The notes beneath the pieces are model-generated. The model was not told where the DNA came from. It searched no databases and worked only from the letters and a program-made list of their open reading frames with translations. The position numbers and the translations under genes were made by a program. A DNA stretch of 64,000 nt from Aspidiotus rigidus. Its lineage: Eukaryota > Arthropoda > Insecta > Hemiptera > Diaspididae. Positions 22,570-33,114 of this stretch are shown here, in pieces. Numbering within the stretch: the stretch's first letter is position 1; every line of letters begins with the position of its first letter. Where the stretch lies: assembly GCA_035079385.1 (NCBI GenBank), contig JAVHKY010000054.1, forward strand, positions 10,455,501-10,519,500, read 5' to 3'.

Positions 22570-23060
22570 ATCATTATAGGTGGAATATATCCTCATAAGA
22601 AATGTAATTGGTGAAACCGCGTTTTAATGTTTTGGGAATTTGTAAGGGAGGCTAAGTTGATCAAGGAGTGATGGCGGATCGGAGGGTATAAAAAATCAGC
22701 CCGACCTGTTTAGTTGAAGTCTCTGGCAAATTGGAAAAGGCGATTCGTTTTCCTTTCACAAATATCCCCTTAAGAAATGTACAGGGAAAAATTGTGTTTC
22801 GATTTTTTGAAAATTTGTGAGGAAGGCGGAGTAAATTGTTGAGTGACGGCGAATCTGTTGGTGAGAGGCATTCATTCGAAAAAAAAAAAAAAAAAAGATC
22901 AGTCTGATCTGTTTAGTTTGACGCTGGTAAACTGAATAAAATGGTTCAATTTCATCTAGAAAATACCTACACATATATCCATAAGAAATGTACAGGGCAA
23001 AATCGCGTTTCAATACTACCCAAAACTGAAGTCAGGGACGGATCAGCCAATGGGTAATGG
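22570..23060. repeat. Tandem repeat, about 200-bp units
   Basis: Three diverged units each contain ATAAGAAATGTACAGGGMAAA, a CGCGTTTCAAT-like segment, a GACGGCGAATCTGTTGG-like segment and GATCAGYCTGATCTGTTTAG. An A17 run interrupts the second unit near 22880. Confidence 0.7.
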
Positions 23061-23454
23061 CTTATCTGTTGGTTGGAAGCATTTATTCAGAGGAAAGATC
23101 AGGCCAATCTGTCCAGGGGAAATGTCTGGCGAATTTTATTAAGTTTTACCGAATTTTTTTCAGTATATAGATGGATAATATGTGAAAAGCTCAATTGAGG
23201 AAAATTCAAGAACGCCTTAAGTCGAGCGGCTGCTGATCCTTAATGGCTTAGCTGGTGTGCTAAATGAACAAATTAAAGAAAGTGAAGCAAATTGATTGAG
23301 TGGAACGGCCAGGCGGACTGTCATGAAGTTATTTTTGAAAGTTTTTTCATATATTAAAAAAAAAAGAATAGAAGGTACCAATTTTCAAGTTTATGCCTCT
23401 CTCACTGCTGGATGAGTCAACATACGTACTATAGCTACTAAATAGAGCCTACGC

Positions 23455-23835
23455 TTCTCGCGTTCAATCAACCGAATGTATGAAAAATTCCTTATAAGAA
23501 ATACATGGGCAGAAAACGCAAATGCGGGTAAGTGGGGAATACCTGAAGTAGGGCACTAAGTAATGCTTGATGGCTATTCTAAAGGTCATCCTGAGGAGAG
23601 TAAAAAAGAAATGAAGCAAATAGGCCCAGTAGAACGTTCTGAAGGACTGTCATTGCGTTCAACCGAATGTATGAAAAATTTCCCATAAGAAATACATGGG
23701 GAGAAATCGCAAATGCAGATAAGTGGGGAACACCTGAAGTGAGGTACTCAGTAATCCTTGACGGCTAATCTAGAGGTTATTCTGAAGAGAATGAAAAAAA
23801 TGAACCAAATCCGTCCAGTAGAACGCCCGCACGAA
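23455..23835. repeat. Tandem duplication, about 190-bp period
   Basis: Two units begin with CGTTCAA-CCGAATGTATGAAA and share AGAAATACATGGG, GCAAATGCRGRTAAGTGGGG and CAGTAGAACG. They are related to the neighbouring 22570-23060 array through the shared ATAAGAAATRCA element. Confidence 0.8.
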
Positions 23836-23989
23836 CTGTGAAAAGGATAGATCCCAAATTTTTTTAATGTATGGATGGGATTTGGTATTGAAAATTCAAG
23901 GAAGCCTAGACCTAGATAAAGCTAGTATAAAGAAGGCCTAGACCTACTATAAGCCTAGTATTATATAGTTTGAGAATCTAAATTTTTCT

Positions 23990-24200
23990 CGAATCTGTTG
24001 AAATTTTTCTAAGTCCCTCTCATCTCATAATAGCTCGATAGTCTAAATTTTTTCAAGTTCCCCTCCCATCACATATAGCTTGAGAGTCGAAACCTTTCCA
24101 AGTCCCCCTTCTATCATATATAGCTTGAGAGTCGAAATTTTTCTAATTTTTTTATTGGACGGCGGACGGCGCACGGCAAATTTCTCAAAAAGCCCCCCCA
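23990..24200 (-). repeat. Inverted copy of the CTTGGAAAAATTTCGACTCTC minisatellite
   Basis: Three to four units of GAGAGTCGAAATTTTTCCAAG plus TCCCCCTCCTATCATATATAG end in GGACGGCGGACGGCGCACGGC. It is the reverse complement of the arrays at 9680-9835 and 35490-35882, including the leader. Confidence 0.75.
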
Positions 24201-24732
24201 TAAAACAGGTTCCCTGTTAACAACATTTTCAAGTGACAAACCCAACTAATTGGGTATAAAGTAGCAGATAATGGAAACTTCAGCTGCTAATATGCGTGAA
24301 TAGTAGAGTTATAATTCATTAAATAACACGAGTTGGCAACAAAATTTGGAAGGAACATCGTCAGTTGGCGGTAGCGGTAAAACTACACTGCCGCCGCTGC
24401 AGCTGCGTGATATAAGAGTGAATAGAATTTGAGCTATTAAGAAGTTGATCAGTAGACTGACTGTCCTCCTGGATGGGAATCACATACTAAATTTTGTAGA
24501 TATTATATTGCAAAATCAACTTCAAATTTAGATTTAGCAATCCAAAACAAAAAAAAAATCTTTTGAGGATTTCATTTGGAAAAAAATTTATTTCTGGACT
24601 AGTGATCGAGATGTTACAAAATATAGAATGACTCTCATTTTCATGAAAAAATGTTCTGTTCTCAGAAAAATTGTTTGTCTCGGAAGAAAACGTGTTATTT
24701 TTTTGTGAAAAATATGTTTGTTACTTTCAAAT

Positions 24733-24868
24733 GAGCCAGTCTACAGAAACCTGGCTTGATCAGTTTTACATAGATCAGCAGAAAGGTATTTATGCTACAT
24801 GTAGTTTAGTTACTTTTCTGCTGATTCGTACAATACTAATTAAACCGGATTTCCGTAGACTGAATCAT
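24733..24868. repeat. Inverted-repeat element, CAGTCTACAGAAACC family, copy 1
   Basis: Imperfect arms of about 50 bp face each other around a short loop: CAGTCTACAGAAACCTGGC to GATCAGCAGAAAG, and its inverse ending TTTCCGTAGACTG. There is no coding capacity. Confidence 0.7.
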
Positions 24869-25221
24869 ATATCTGTTCCTTGGAAAAACATGTTTTTTTG
24901 GTGAAAAACATGTTCGTTGAAGTTGCATGATAAAACTGCTACCATATTCGGATTCTGCGACCCAAAAAACGGGAATACTCAAAGTCCTGAAGTTTTGCCC
25001 ACAAAAAATCATTTCTGGATCAGTGTGTGTCACGTGCCATAAAATTGCTGAAGGCCTCGCAAATAGTATTGTCAAACTAACCCGGCCAGACGACCGGGGA
25101 CCCCAGGCCAGAAAATTCCTGCAAATGTTTTATGGTGCCAGTGAGAATATTCATGAAAGTTTGGGAGGTCCGACAAGCTGGGACCGGGCCTAAAAAATTT
25201 GAGCCATTAAGACACTGATCT

Positions 25222-25339
25222 GATTGGCTGTAACAATTCTGCGTCGTGATTGGTTCATCCTCTATATACTGCGTTTCTATTGGCTATCGCGTTTGCTGCT
25301 ATCCTATTGGTCGGTTTTGTTCCTCTTGTCTTATCCAAT
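25222..25339. promoter_or_regulatory. Cluster of five CCAAT boxes with regular spacing
   Basis: ATTGG (reverse CCAAT) starts at 25223, 25249, 25279 and 25306, and CCAAT lies at 25335. The intervals are 26, 30, 27 and 29 bp. A TATATA-like element (CTCTATATACTG) lies at about 25259-25270. Such regularly spaced CCAAT boxes are typical NF-Y target arrays in promoters. No gene is evident immediately downstream on either strand, so function is unproven. Confidence 0.4.
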
Positions 25340-25486
25340 CACCAAATCGAATAATCTAGAACTCTCATCTAGGATTACATTGTTTGAGAGGCTGGTTTTT
25401 CTCCTCTTTACCTTGGCAATCTCTGTCTGTTCTCAGATTCTTCTTCTCTTCATGCGGTTTTCTACATATATGACTACAAATGTGAC

Positions 25487-25617
25487 CCTGTCTACAGAAA
25501 CCTGCCTTAATGTTCAATTACAATCAGGAGAAAAGGAATTTTCCTTCCTCTGTGAAAGATCTTTTCCTCCTGATCGATGTTCAACACTGAGGCGGGTTTC
25601 TGTAGACGGGGTCACAA
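25487..25617. repeat. Inverted-repeat element, CAGTCTACAGAAACC family, copy 2
   Basis: Arms of about 55 bp (TGTCTACAGAAACCTGCCTTA and its inverse ending TAAGGC-like GAGGCGGGTTTCTGTAGACG) fold around an 8-bp loop. It shares consensus with 24733-24868, so these are two members of one palindromic family 750 bp apart. Confidence 0.7.
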
Positions 25618-25989
25618 ATAATGTAGCACCATTGTGCTGTTCTTTATTGCAGCGTTACAAAACTAAAAATTGCCACCTTCGTTTTCGCAAGATGTTTGGT
25701 GCTTTGTCGTCTGAACTTCCTCCCATGCCCTATTTGCAACTGAGCTTGTTTACTCCGCTCAAGCTGTCCTTGTCTTTTCCACCGTCTGTTCGTTGATTAT
25801 TCTCTTCACCATGAGTTTTTATGGATGCCCTCATTCACATGATAATCGCTGAACGCCTCTTATCACCTTATTTGTGTATTTTCCTATGTATGGTACTGAT
25901 CCGGAGTGCTTTTTCCCTGTGGTGTCCTGGGTTCTCTTATTTGCTTCCCTTTTTTCAAGGATACCCCCAATAACGCCTCTAGAGTTGCC

Positions 25990-26812
25990 GTAGTCTACTG
26001 CGATCTGCTTTACTACGGTATCTGAATTTCATTCCTCTTTTCTTCCTCAGGACAAAGATTGCTTCTTAGTCGCCGCTAACTTGTGGCTGTGTGTAATCGT
26101 CCTTGTCCGTCAAGACTACCGTTTTGCCTTTGTCCAGATCAGGTTGTTCTGTCGGATCTTCTTCTGTAGATTTGTGACCTTCCTCTGCATTACTTACGTT
26201 CTGTTATTGGTTCGGCACATGTTCTCCCTGATACCAAACAGTAGTTCTCCAATTCTGGTTCAGGCTCGTGGTCTCATGTCATATTCCATGGTTTGGAATA
26301 TTTTCTCTAGTTGAGTGTACATCATGCCTTTTTGAAGCAGTCTTTCTTCTTCTTCCGTGATAGTAACGCTTTATACGTTCTCGGTTCTGGTAGCGAAGTT
26401 GTGCTTTGATGTCGCTGTCTCTCCTTTGTTTCGGGTCAGTCCGGCAGGCTTCTTTTTAATCTGTTTCTTTTGGGTTTCCATTCGGTTTTTCACGTATTTC
26501 TCTTCTCCGTTGAATACTATTTCTTCAAATTCTGAGTGGTATTGGTCCCCCATTCGACTTGGTGATCCTCTTGTACAGTTCTTTTATTTCGTTCTCGACT
26601 CTCAATCTTCCCGCTTGCACCTTGGTGCGTTTCAGTGTTGCAGTGCTTCCTGATAGCCTGATATTCGCATACTCGGATACTTCGTTGTTGAACCAATTGT
26701 CCCTCAGTATGGCCTTCGTCTTCAGAAACGTAAAAACCTCATTGACCATGTCATTTATTTGAGTGTCATGAGATGTTAGTAGAGCAGAGTTCCGATTCTG
26801 CCAATATATCAC
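25990..26812 (-). pseudogene. Diverged Penelope-like RT N-terminal remnant
   Basis: On the minus strand, 26812-26525 is an open frame with no clear motif (RLRVENEIKELYKRI). It is followed in another frame by ITEEEERLLQKGMMYT, which resembles the ExxLLxKGLxF block before the RT in PLEs. Near 26140-26100 comes DLDKGKTVVLTDKDDYTQ, which aligns with KADKGNAIVVMDKSSYV of the PLEs in this window. The order and spacing fit a PLE N-terminal half. No PKVHK block, YVDD or endonuclease could be found further on. The frames are broken, and divergence from families A and B is large. Confidence 0.4.
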
Positions 26813-27313
26813 CTAGTATACCACAATGGAAGGAAGTCAATCCCATTTGGACCCTTGGAATATATATGAGGCGAAAAATTGCAGGGATGAAAAGTTTAAG
26901 CCGATAGTGCTTGATCGTCTTTTAAGCGTATGCCAAATCAGTCTCTCTGTAAAGCCTGTCAAAAAGAAGACGCTGATTGGATGTTCCTTAAAAACGGATT
27001 TTCAGGCTTAGTACAGTTCCGGAACCGTTTTATAGCGCTTCGCCGTCATTTTTTTCATTCCGGTGCTGATTTGGAACCGGTTTATCTCGCTTCTGAACAA
27101 AATGTTGAATATTGACTACTCGAAAAATTAGGCCGATAGTCAAGTGCTCAGAATGTAATGATAGGAGCAGAGAGCCGAAGTTGAGCTAACTTTAGGCGCT
27201 TTGTGATCCTCTTCCCTTCTCAGAAAAATTGATGTCTTTAACTATGCAATCGCTGGAAGCTTTTCTTTGTTCACAGACTCACATAAGTGTTCCGTTTTTG
27301 TTTCTTTTTGCAG

Positions 27314-27543
27314 TTGTTTCGCGATCCAAAGTGGCGGATGACAGTTTGGTAGTACGGCCGGTCGGGGCCTATCGAAGTGCCAGTCTAGCAGATTCCATAA
27401 TTACGGACCTTTCTTCGACTGACTCGCCCTCTAGCCGATTACATTTACCCGCTAATGACGTCAACGCTTCGTCCGCTATGCTGTACAACCACGTGTTACC
27501 TTACTATCACTCGTCGAATTATTCCTCGTTGCCTTGCTATCCG
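27314..27543 (+). CDS. Candidate internal coding exon of a host gene
   Basis: A pyrimidine-rich tract ending TTTCTTTTTGCAG (27301-27313) is followed by a 230-bp segment open in one frame. The segment ends in CCG directly before a strong donor, GTAAGTA (27544). It starts with two bases of a split codon and ends on a codon boundary. The encoded peptide is Ser/Tyr-rich and polar (ADDSLVVRPVGAYRSASLAD, then LYNHVLPYYHSSNYSSLPC), resembling the low-complexity part of a transcription factor. The GC content is higher than the flanks. I do not recognise the protein. No partner exon was found nearby, so the gene would extend beyond the visible introns. Confidence 0.45.
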
Positions 27544-29475
27544 GTAAGTAAAAAAGTTCACAATTTTCACATTTTCAACTTCGTTCATTATTTGTGGACC
27601 TGATTCGCTCTCTCTTCTTTTTCTCTTGTTTGCATTTAACCATTCAAACAAACATACATTAAATTTTTGGTGGTTTACTTTCCTCGCTTATGACCGAGGC
27701 AAATTAGATGGGCGACTAGGGGACTGTGTATTCGGTATTAGGGGAAGCCAATTTTAAGTACAATCGAATAGAAAGATACATCGTCGCTTATCGAGGGTTG
27801 AACTACGCACGTTTACAGTACGTATCCACATCTGCTGCGCTTAAACAAACACACTGTGGTGGTCGTTTTTCGAAAAAATACGGTCTGTCGGGGTCGAGAC
27901 GAGAGCGAGTGAGAAAGTATACGATCGGGGTAGAGCGAAAAACTAAATAAATACGATGCACGCTAGCTCGCGAGTAGAGTTGTAGACTGTACAACATTTT
28001 ATCTTTTTCGCTATTGAACGGGGTGTCGCAATTGAATTATCTATGGTTCGCTGGATAGAGACCGCTGATGAGAGCCATCTTGATTAAGGGTGTACCATCA
28101 TATAATGGCTTCACGCTGAAAGAGAAATAATAGCCGGGTCAGAACATACCAGATTTCTAAATGAATCGTTTGAATTTAATTGAAAGTTCTTTAGTTTAAA
28201 CTTTGTAAAGTAGCCCTAAGAAAATGAACTCCACATATTTGTCACGAGGTAAAACTGTAGGCGTGAAGATTCGCTTCTCCTTTACTGGGGCAACGATCAA
28301 TCGTAATCTTGACAATCTTCCTAGATATGAATGGAAATTTAGGATACTTTTAATGTATGGGTAATTTCCTCTTCTTTTTTTGGAACCGAGGCCTCAATGG
28401 TGCAATACAGGAAAAGTCTTTTGTGCGAATGGAAAATGTGTTTTTTATATCAGTTTCGATTATTAGCTGTGGTTCAGACGAAGGCAATTTTCTTAGGTTC
28501 ACTTGAATTAAATTTGGACCTTATGGTTTGAAGTTTTTTATTTGTAAAAGGACTTTGAGATTGAAAACTCCTGAAATCCTGGATAAGACCTCATTTCAGA
28601 TTTCAAATGACCGAAATTTTATTCAGGTAGCTCCCTATGTATAATAGTTTTCTATCTGAGGAGAGTTGATTAAGTGTCTTGTAAAGTATTTCAAATCCTG
28701 CACTTATTATAGAGCTCAAAGTTTGAACGTATTCCACAATCGCCACCAGCTCATATAAATCACTCGAATGTGATGTAGACACTAAATAATGCTATAAACT
28801 TTTACTGGAGGTAGATAATTGTATTTTTAAAACTGTATTAGCAAAGTATAAATTGAAGTGGCTCAAGACGAAATAAATACTTATGAACATTGCTGATGAA
28901 GTTCCAGGGATGAAGATAAATCGAAATTTTGCATTTTCTATCGTGAGTGGAACTTGACATGTCGAGTTCAGGGTTTGATATTTTTCAAAAAACTGAGTAG
29001 TTTTAATATCAATAAATAGACCATCAGAATTCGCTAGATAAAATAGCAAAAAAAGTATGTGTGGAACATTGGATCAAATGACTTGAGCTTGAAACCCTCT
29101 TTAGGTTTTACTACTTGTAGGTGGAAATTTTTCCATGTCCCAAAATATGAATCTTGTAAAAAATAATTTTCTAGAAATTAGGTTCTTAGCTGTTTTGAGA
29201 ATAAAATAGATGAACAATCCGTACACCGATTCGGTCTCTGAAACTGATATCATTCAAATTAAAATTTTGGCGCAGTAGAAAAAAAAGCAATCAAAATTTT
29301 TTAAGAACAATCGCAAAGTTGTACATCAAATATTCATCGAAGTTGATAATGATTTTATAATCTTGATCGAAATGCTTGAATTTTTCCAATAAAAATTCAG
29401 TATTTATATTCCTCGATGAAAGAAATTTAAGAATATAGTACTAATAATACTTACTTAGTTTAAAAAAAAACCTTC
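27544..29475. other. No gene recognised (possible intron)
   Basis: AT-rich, with scattered short ORFs. If 27314-27543 is an exon, this would be downstream intronic sequence. No second exon with matching phase was convincing. Confidence 0.4.
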
Positions 29476-29560
29476 CTCCATCTCTACTCCTCGCTGGGAC
29501 TTAAACCTGTAACTTTTTGCGCAAGAGATGGTCGCCGAGACCATTGTGCCACTTAGTACT
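29476..29560 (-). pseudogene. tRNA-like sequence with Pol III boxes
   Basis: Minus strand: TGGCACAATGG (A-box-like, 29551-29541) and GGTTTAAGTCC (B-box-like, 29507-29497), followed by a T9 run (about 29470-29462). Acceptor and T stems do not close, so it is a decayed tRNA or the head of a tRNA-derived SINE. It lies about 320 bp from the intact tRNA-Arg, on the same strand. Confidence 0.4.
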
Positions 29561-29861
29561 AGGTTCAAACAACACCGAGAAGGTGCATAAATTCTTGCAT
29601 TCTCAACTTCCAAAAAACCGATCGAAAAAGCAATTTTTGATGCGTCAAAACCCATCGCAAAATCCAAGAATTATTTCTCGAATTTGTAGGAGAGCTCTTC
29701 TGATAAAACCACTCTTTCCCCTCCTCATTACAATCCAAAAAAATAATTAGGAAAGTGTTCTTCACTTCTTTAGACGCTTAGGTACATTTTTCCGTGACAG
29801 GGATACGAAGTCACGCTTTTGAAGGATGTACATCGGGTAACTCAAACTCACGTGACTTGAT

Positions 29862-29868
29862 AAAAAAA
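29862..29868 (-). terminator. Pol III terminator of tRNA-Arg
   Basis: A T7 run on the minus strand, 14 bases after the tRNA 3' end. Confidence 0.8.
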
Positions 29869-29882
29869 TCTTTCGATAGAGT

Positions 29883-29955
29883 CGACCCTGCCAGGATTCG
29901 AACCTGGAATCTTCTGATCCGTAGTCAGACGCGTTATCCGTTGCGCCACAGGGCC
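29883..29955 (-). tRNA. tRNA-Arg (ACG)
   Basis: A 73-nt cloverleaf on the minus strand. The acceptor stem GGCCCTG pairs with CAGGGTC (one G-T), with discriminator G. The D arm has TGGCGCAACGG (A box). The anticodon stem TCTGA/TCAGA carries loop CTACGGA with anticodon ACG. The T arm CCAGG-TTCGAAT-CCTGG contains the B box GGTTCGAATCC. There is no intron and CCA is not encoded, as in eukaryotes. All stems are intact, so this is a functional-looking nuclear gene. After A34 to inosine it would read CGU, CGC and CGA. Confidence 0.97.
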
Positions 29956-30564
29956 TTCAAAGAGAATCAGTAGTTTTTCCCTATACCTTCTTAAGTGGCT
30001 CCGCAAGGTGACGTCATCATCTATGTAGTAAAGTAGGTGATCCTTGTAATCTAAATGTTCAAATGTATAATAGAAGAAAGAATAAATTTTTTGAAGGTCA
30101 TGTCTCGCGTCTCATCGCGTATGACGTCATTTTAAGTAGGTCAAGGTCACTCATACCTTATGAAGTCATCAACGGGTCGGAACCTATGTCTTGCTAATAG
30201 AAGTTCCATAGGCTAGGCTCATCAGAACTTGGGATTCAAGTCCCTAAAGAGTATGCTAGGCTAACTAATTGAAGGGCTATATAAGAGAACCTCGACAAAG
30301 GACTTGACAAAATATCTGTGCGCTAACGTTATGTGAGAGCGGAGCAGGATACACGCATTGGCCTCGAGTTTCGAATTATTTAAAATTCCTCAATACTTCT
30401 TTTTTAACGTTATGAAAAATTTGTGTGAAAATTTCAGCATAAGAGTCAGTTTCAAAATTTTCTAGAGCCTTATGGGAACTTTGTTTTCTGTCCAGAATTA
30501 GGCCATTTGCGATACAACCGCCTGGCACATTAATTTCACACGCGTTATATAGGCCTCACCCCCT
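29956..30564. other. No gene; two CRE-type palindromes
   Basis: TGACGTCA at 30009 and 30122. The second lies in GACGTCAT-TAAGTAGGTCAAGGTCA, resembling 3300-3390. Nothing else identified. Confidence 0.4.
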
Positions 30565-31043
30565 GGCCTATATCATATTGCATACTTGTTTGCCTGATTC
30601 TTTATATTGGTCTTATGGCAGGGGAATGGATATGCTATTATTGCATATTCAGTTCCCCTGCCATAAGACCAAGAGGCGGTGTAACTTGGAGTTTTCAGTG
30701 TTGGTAACCCTGCGTACAAATGTGATCATGGTTCAATTTGTATATCTCCATTCAATTCTGTTTTCCAATTTAAGTATGAGCTTTAGAAAAAATTATTTAT
30801 TAGAAAAAATGTTCTTTTGAGAATTCTCTACTACTTTGATTCTCGCCTTGTTCTTGATTGAAAATCAAATAACTTCAGAAAATGCGTTTGAACTAACGCA
30901 TGTATTTGGTCCATAAGAAAAAAAATCCATGATCACCTTTGTTACTAGCGCTACCTAGTGTAGGTTACGCCGCCTATGTAAATAAAATTAAGTACCATTA
31001 GGATAAGAATCAGGTAAACAAGTATGCAATATAATATATAGGC
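30565..31043. mobile_element. MITE-like element with 38-bp terminal inverted repeats
   Basis: The left end, GGCCTATATCATATTGCATA continuing to GCCTGATTCTT (30565-30602), is inverted at the right end (31004-31043). Near the left end there is a second, perfect 20-bp inverted repeat (30607-30626 and 30653-30672, starting TTGGTCTTATGGCAGGGGAA). No transposase is encoded, so it is non-autonomous. A target duplication is not obvious. The right end abuts the next MITE. Confidence 0.75.
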
Positions 31044-31294
31044 TTAGACCATACAACAGGTAGACCGAGCATAGCAATGAATCTTTGAACGGAGGACATG
31101 ATAAGAATACACATAAGAAAATAAGAGGGACTGGACCTTGTTTACAAATTTGATGGGCGGCGCGTGTGTACGGTGTGTTTCACTGCTCCGCGCGTTCACT
31201 CGCGTTGCCTTCATTGAGGTCCAGTCCCCCTTATTTTCTTATCATGTCTTCCGTTCAACGCGTTGTACACACGTATATGGTCTAAGAATATAGG
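31036..31294. mobile_element. MITE-like element with long inverted repeats
   Basis: The outer ends TATAGGCTTAGACCATA and TATGGTCTAAGAATATAGG, then inner arms GGACATGATAAGA and AAGAAAATAAGRGGGACTGGA (to about 31139), are inverted at 31217-31294. The core (31145-31215) is GC-rich (GGGCGGCGCGTGTGTACGG), unlike the surrounding DNA. Non-coding. Confidence 0.75.
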
Positions 31295-32373
31295 AGAAGA
31301 GCCCTGTAGCAAATCCGACGTCTAGGTGGCGCTAGAATCCCGCAGAACAGAAACGGAATATTGATGGGCGATGCGAGTGACAGGCGGAAAGTTTCCTGAA
31401 TCCAGTTTAATATCAATAATTTGTAAAAGATTGATTCCTCTTCATTTTTCTCCTAAATTGCTTTTGTTCTCAAGTTATTTTGAGATTACTCGCTGAACAT
31501 TCATATGAGAAAATCGTCCTGAAGTTTAGGTATCACTCACCACAGAAGAATGACAGCCCGACTGAGCTGTTTCCTGTTTTTCACTGTTATCTCGGGGAAT
31601 ATTGATTTTTGAGCAAAAATACCTCTTATAAAAATGAAGAATTATGCAATTTCCTAGGTATAGTGTTCCGTTCATTTTTTTCCTGGCGTTGATATTAACC
31701 GAGATAAGAACAGTCAAAAATGACCTCATTTAATCTAAGTATATAAAGCAGACAAATTGCTTGTTTGTTTGCCTTCTTATACCTTGAGTTGCGCTTAATC
31801 TATCAACTTGAAATTTTCACCGTATATTTGTGTTATTCAGGAATAGCTTTTAAGCCTTTAAATAAAATTTGTAGCTACCATAGAAGAAAAGCTGTTACTA
31901 AAACTTGTGTCTTTGCTGTTTGACGCAACAGAAGGCAAAGAAGAAGGAAATAGCGAATCATCTGTCATTCTGACCAGCGCATGCGCAGCGATGTAGATTG
32001 AGAGTTCAGTGTTCAGTTGGCTGTTGTTCTTTTGTTGTCTCCTCTTTATCCTCTTCTTGGTATTTGGTATTTTTGGCCCATTTAGTCAAACAATGAAGTG
32101 CATAATGTTTGAATTCTACACAAACCTACAAGCGCAAGACAAAACGTTCCATCTTCTGTTCTTTCCTAAATATTTGGTATTTGGGTTTGAACTCTGATTT
32201 GAGAATGTAAAATGATGGAATTCATTTTGGAAAACAAAGTTGAAATATTGGATAGTTCCGGTAGAATTCTTGATCTCATCCAGGGTTTTTTGTGGTTTCA
32301 TGGATTATTGGTAGAAATTGAAAGAGAAATGTATATGTGTTCTAGTTTTGCAATAGGAGTCAAACCAGCGAGT
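31295..32373. other. No gene recognised
   Basis: Short ORFs only. A hydrophobic 62-codon frame at 32009-32197 has no domain. Confidence 0.4.
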
Positions 32374-33073
32374 ACGGGACGGGTTCAAATGGGCGCCGAG
32401 TTCATGTAGGCGCCAAAGGGTTTTTTGCTACCAAATATTTTCGCCTTCTCCTTATATCATATGCAATAGTTTGAGCGAGTTTTCGTAATATTTGGAGAAA
32501 GATTTCGGGCTGTTCACTCTTTGTATAAAACGGCCAGGACATACAAGAAAATGTTCACCGCTATTAGTGAATTAAGCGGCAATACTTTGAACCCGGACTC
32601 ATTTTCGGGTGATTTCAAGTTAGGTCTAATCAAATCATTTCAGGAAGTGTTCCCCTCGACAGCGGTTGGTGGTTGTTTGTTTCATTTCGCACAGAATGTG
32701 CAGAAACATGTAGGTGAGGTAGGCTTAAAGGTTCAGTACCAGACCGATCCGCGGATTAATCTTGAGGTACTTATGATTATTGTGCTGGCTTTTGTTCGTC
32801 CGGCTGATGTAGAACGGTATTTTGAAGAACTGCAAGAATACGCCCACGATAGTCTAGACGACATGTACGATTATATCGAAGGTTACTACATAGGTCGCCG
32901 AGTACGAAGAGAACGGAAACAGCCACGCTTCCCTCAAGCATGGGGGAACGTCTACAGTCGAACGTTACAGAGTGGACCGCGGACTAATAATCACGCTGAG
33001 GCAGGGCACCGGCGACTCCAATGCGCCCAATTGAGCTTTTTGGGGATTTCGCGCCCAAATGAACGGGACCCTG
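32374..33073 (+). mobile_element. Short Mutator-like (MULE) derivative with terminal inverted repeats
   Basis: The left end GGGACGGGTTCAAATGGGCGC (32375-32395) is inverted at the right end (33051-33071, GCGCCCAAATGAACGGGACCC), with a few mismatches. The GAGTAC hexamer flanks both sides and may be part of a target duplication. The 700-bp interior is mostly a piece of MULE transposase. It is therefore an internally deleted, non-autonomous MULE that kept its ends and part of its catalytic domain. Confidence 0.65.
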
Positions 33074-33114
33074 GAGTACAAATAGAAGATATTTTCCTAT
33101 CAACGCTAGGATAA
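32521..33114 (+). pseudogene. MULE transposase C-terminal half, truncated
   Basis: The frame gives SGDFKLGLIKSFQEVFPSTA, then GGCLFHFAQNVQKHV and GLKVQYQTDPRINLEVLMII. These match the second half of the MULE catalytic domain: DFExA at the second acidic residue, FPxxxxxGCxFHfxQ, then the GLxxxY block. RTNNHAEAGHRR near residues 160-170 fits the RTNNxxExxH motif carrying the final Glu. The first catalytic Asp and the N-terminal zinc finger are missing. After about codon 176 the frame runs through the terminal inverted repeat, so the last twenty residues are not transposase. The frame is uninterrupted, which suggests recent truncation or simple luck. Confidence 0.82.

Noticed and set aside
25224..25796. 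190-codon hydrophobic plus-strand ORF
   Set aside because: It runs through the CCAAT cluster and a palindromic repeat. There is no domain, and the composition explains the hydrophobicity.
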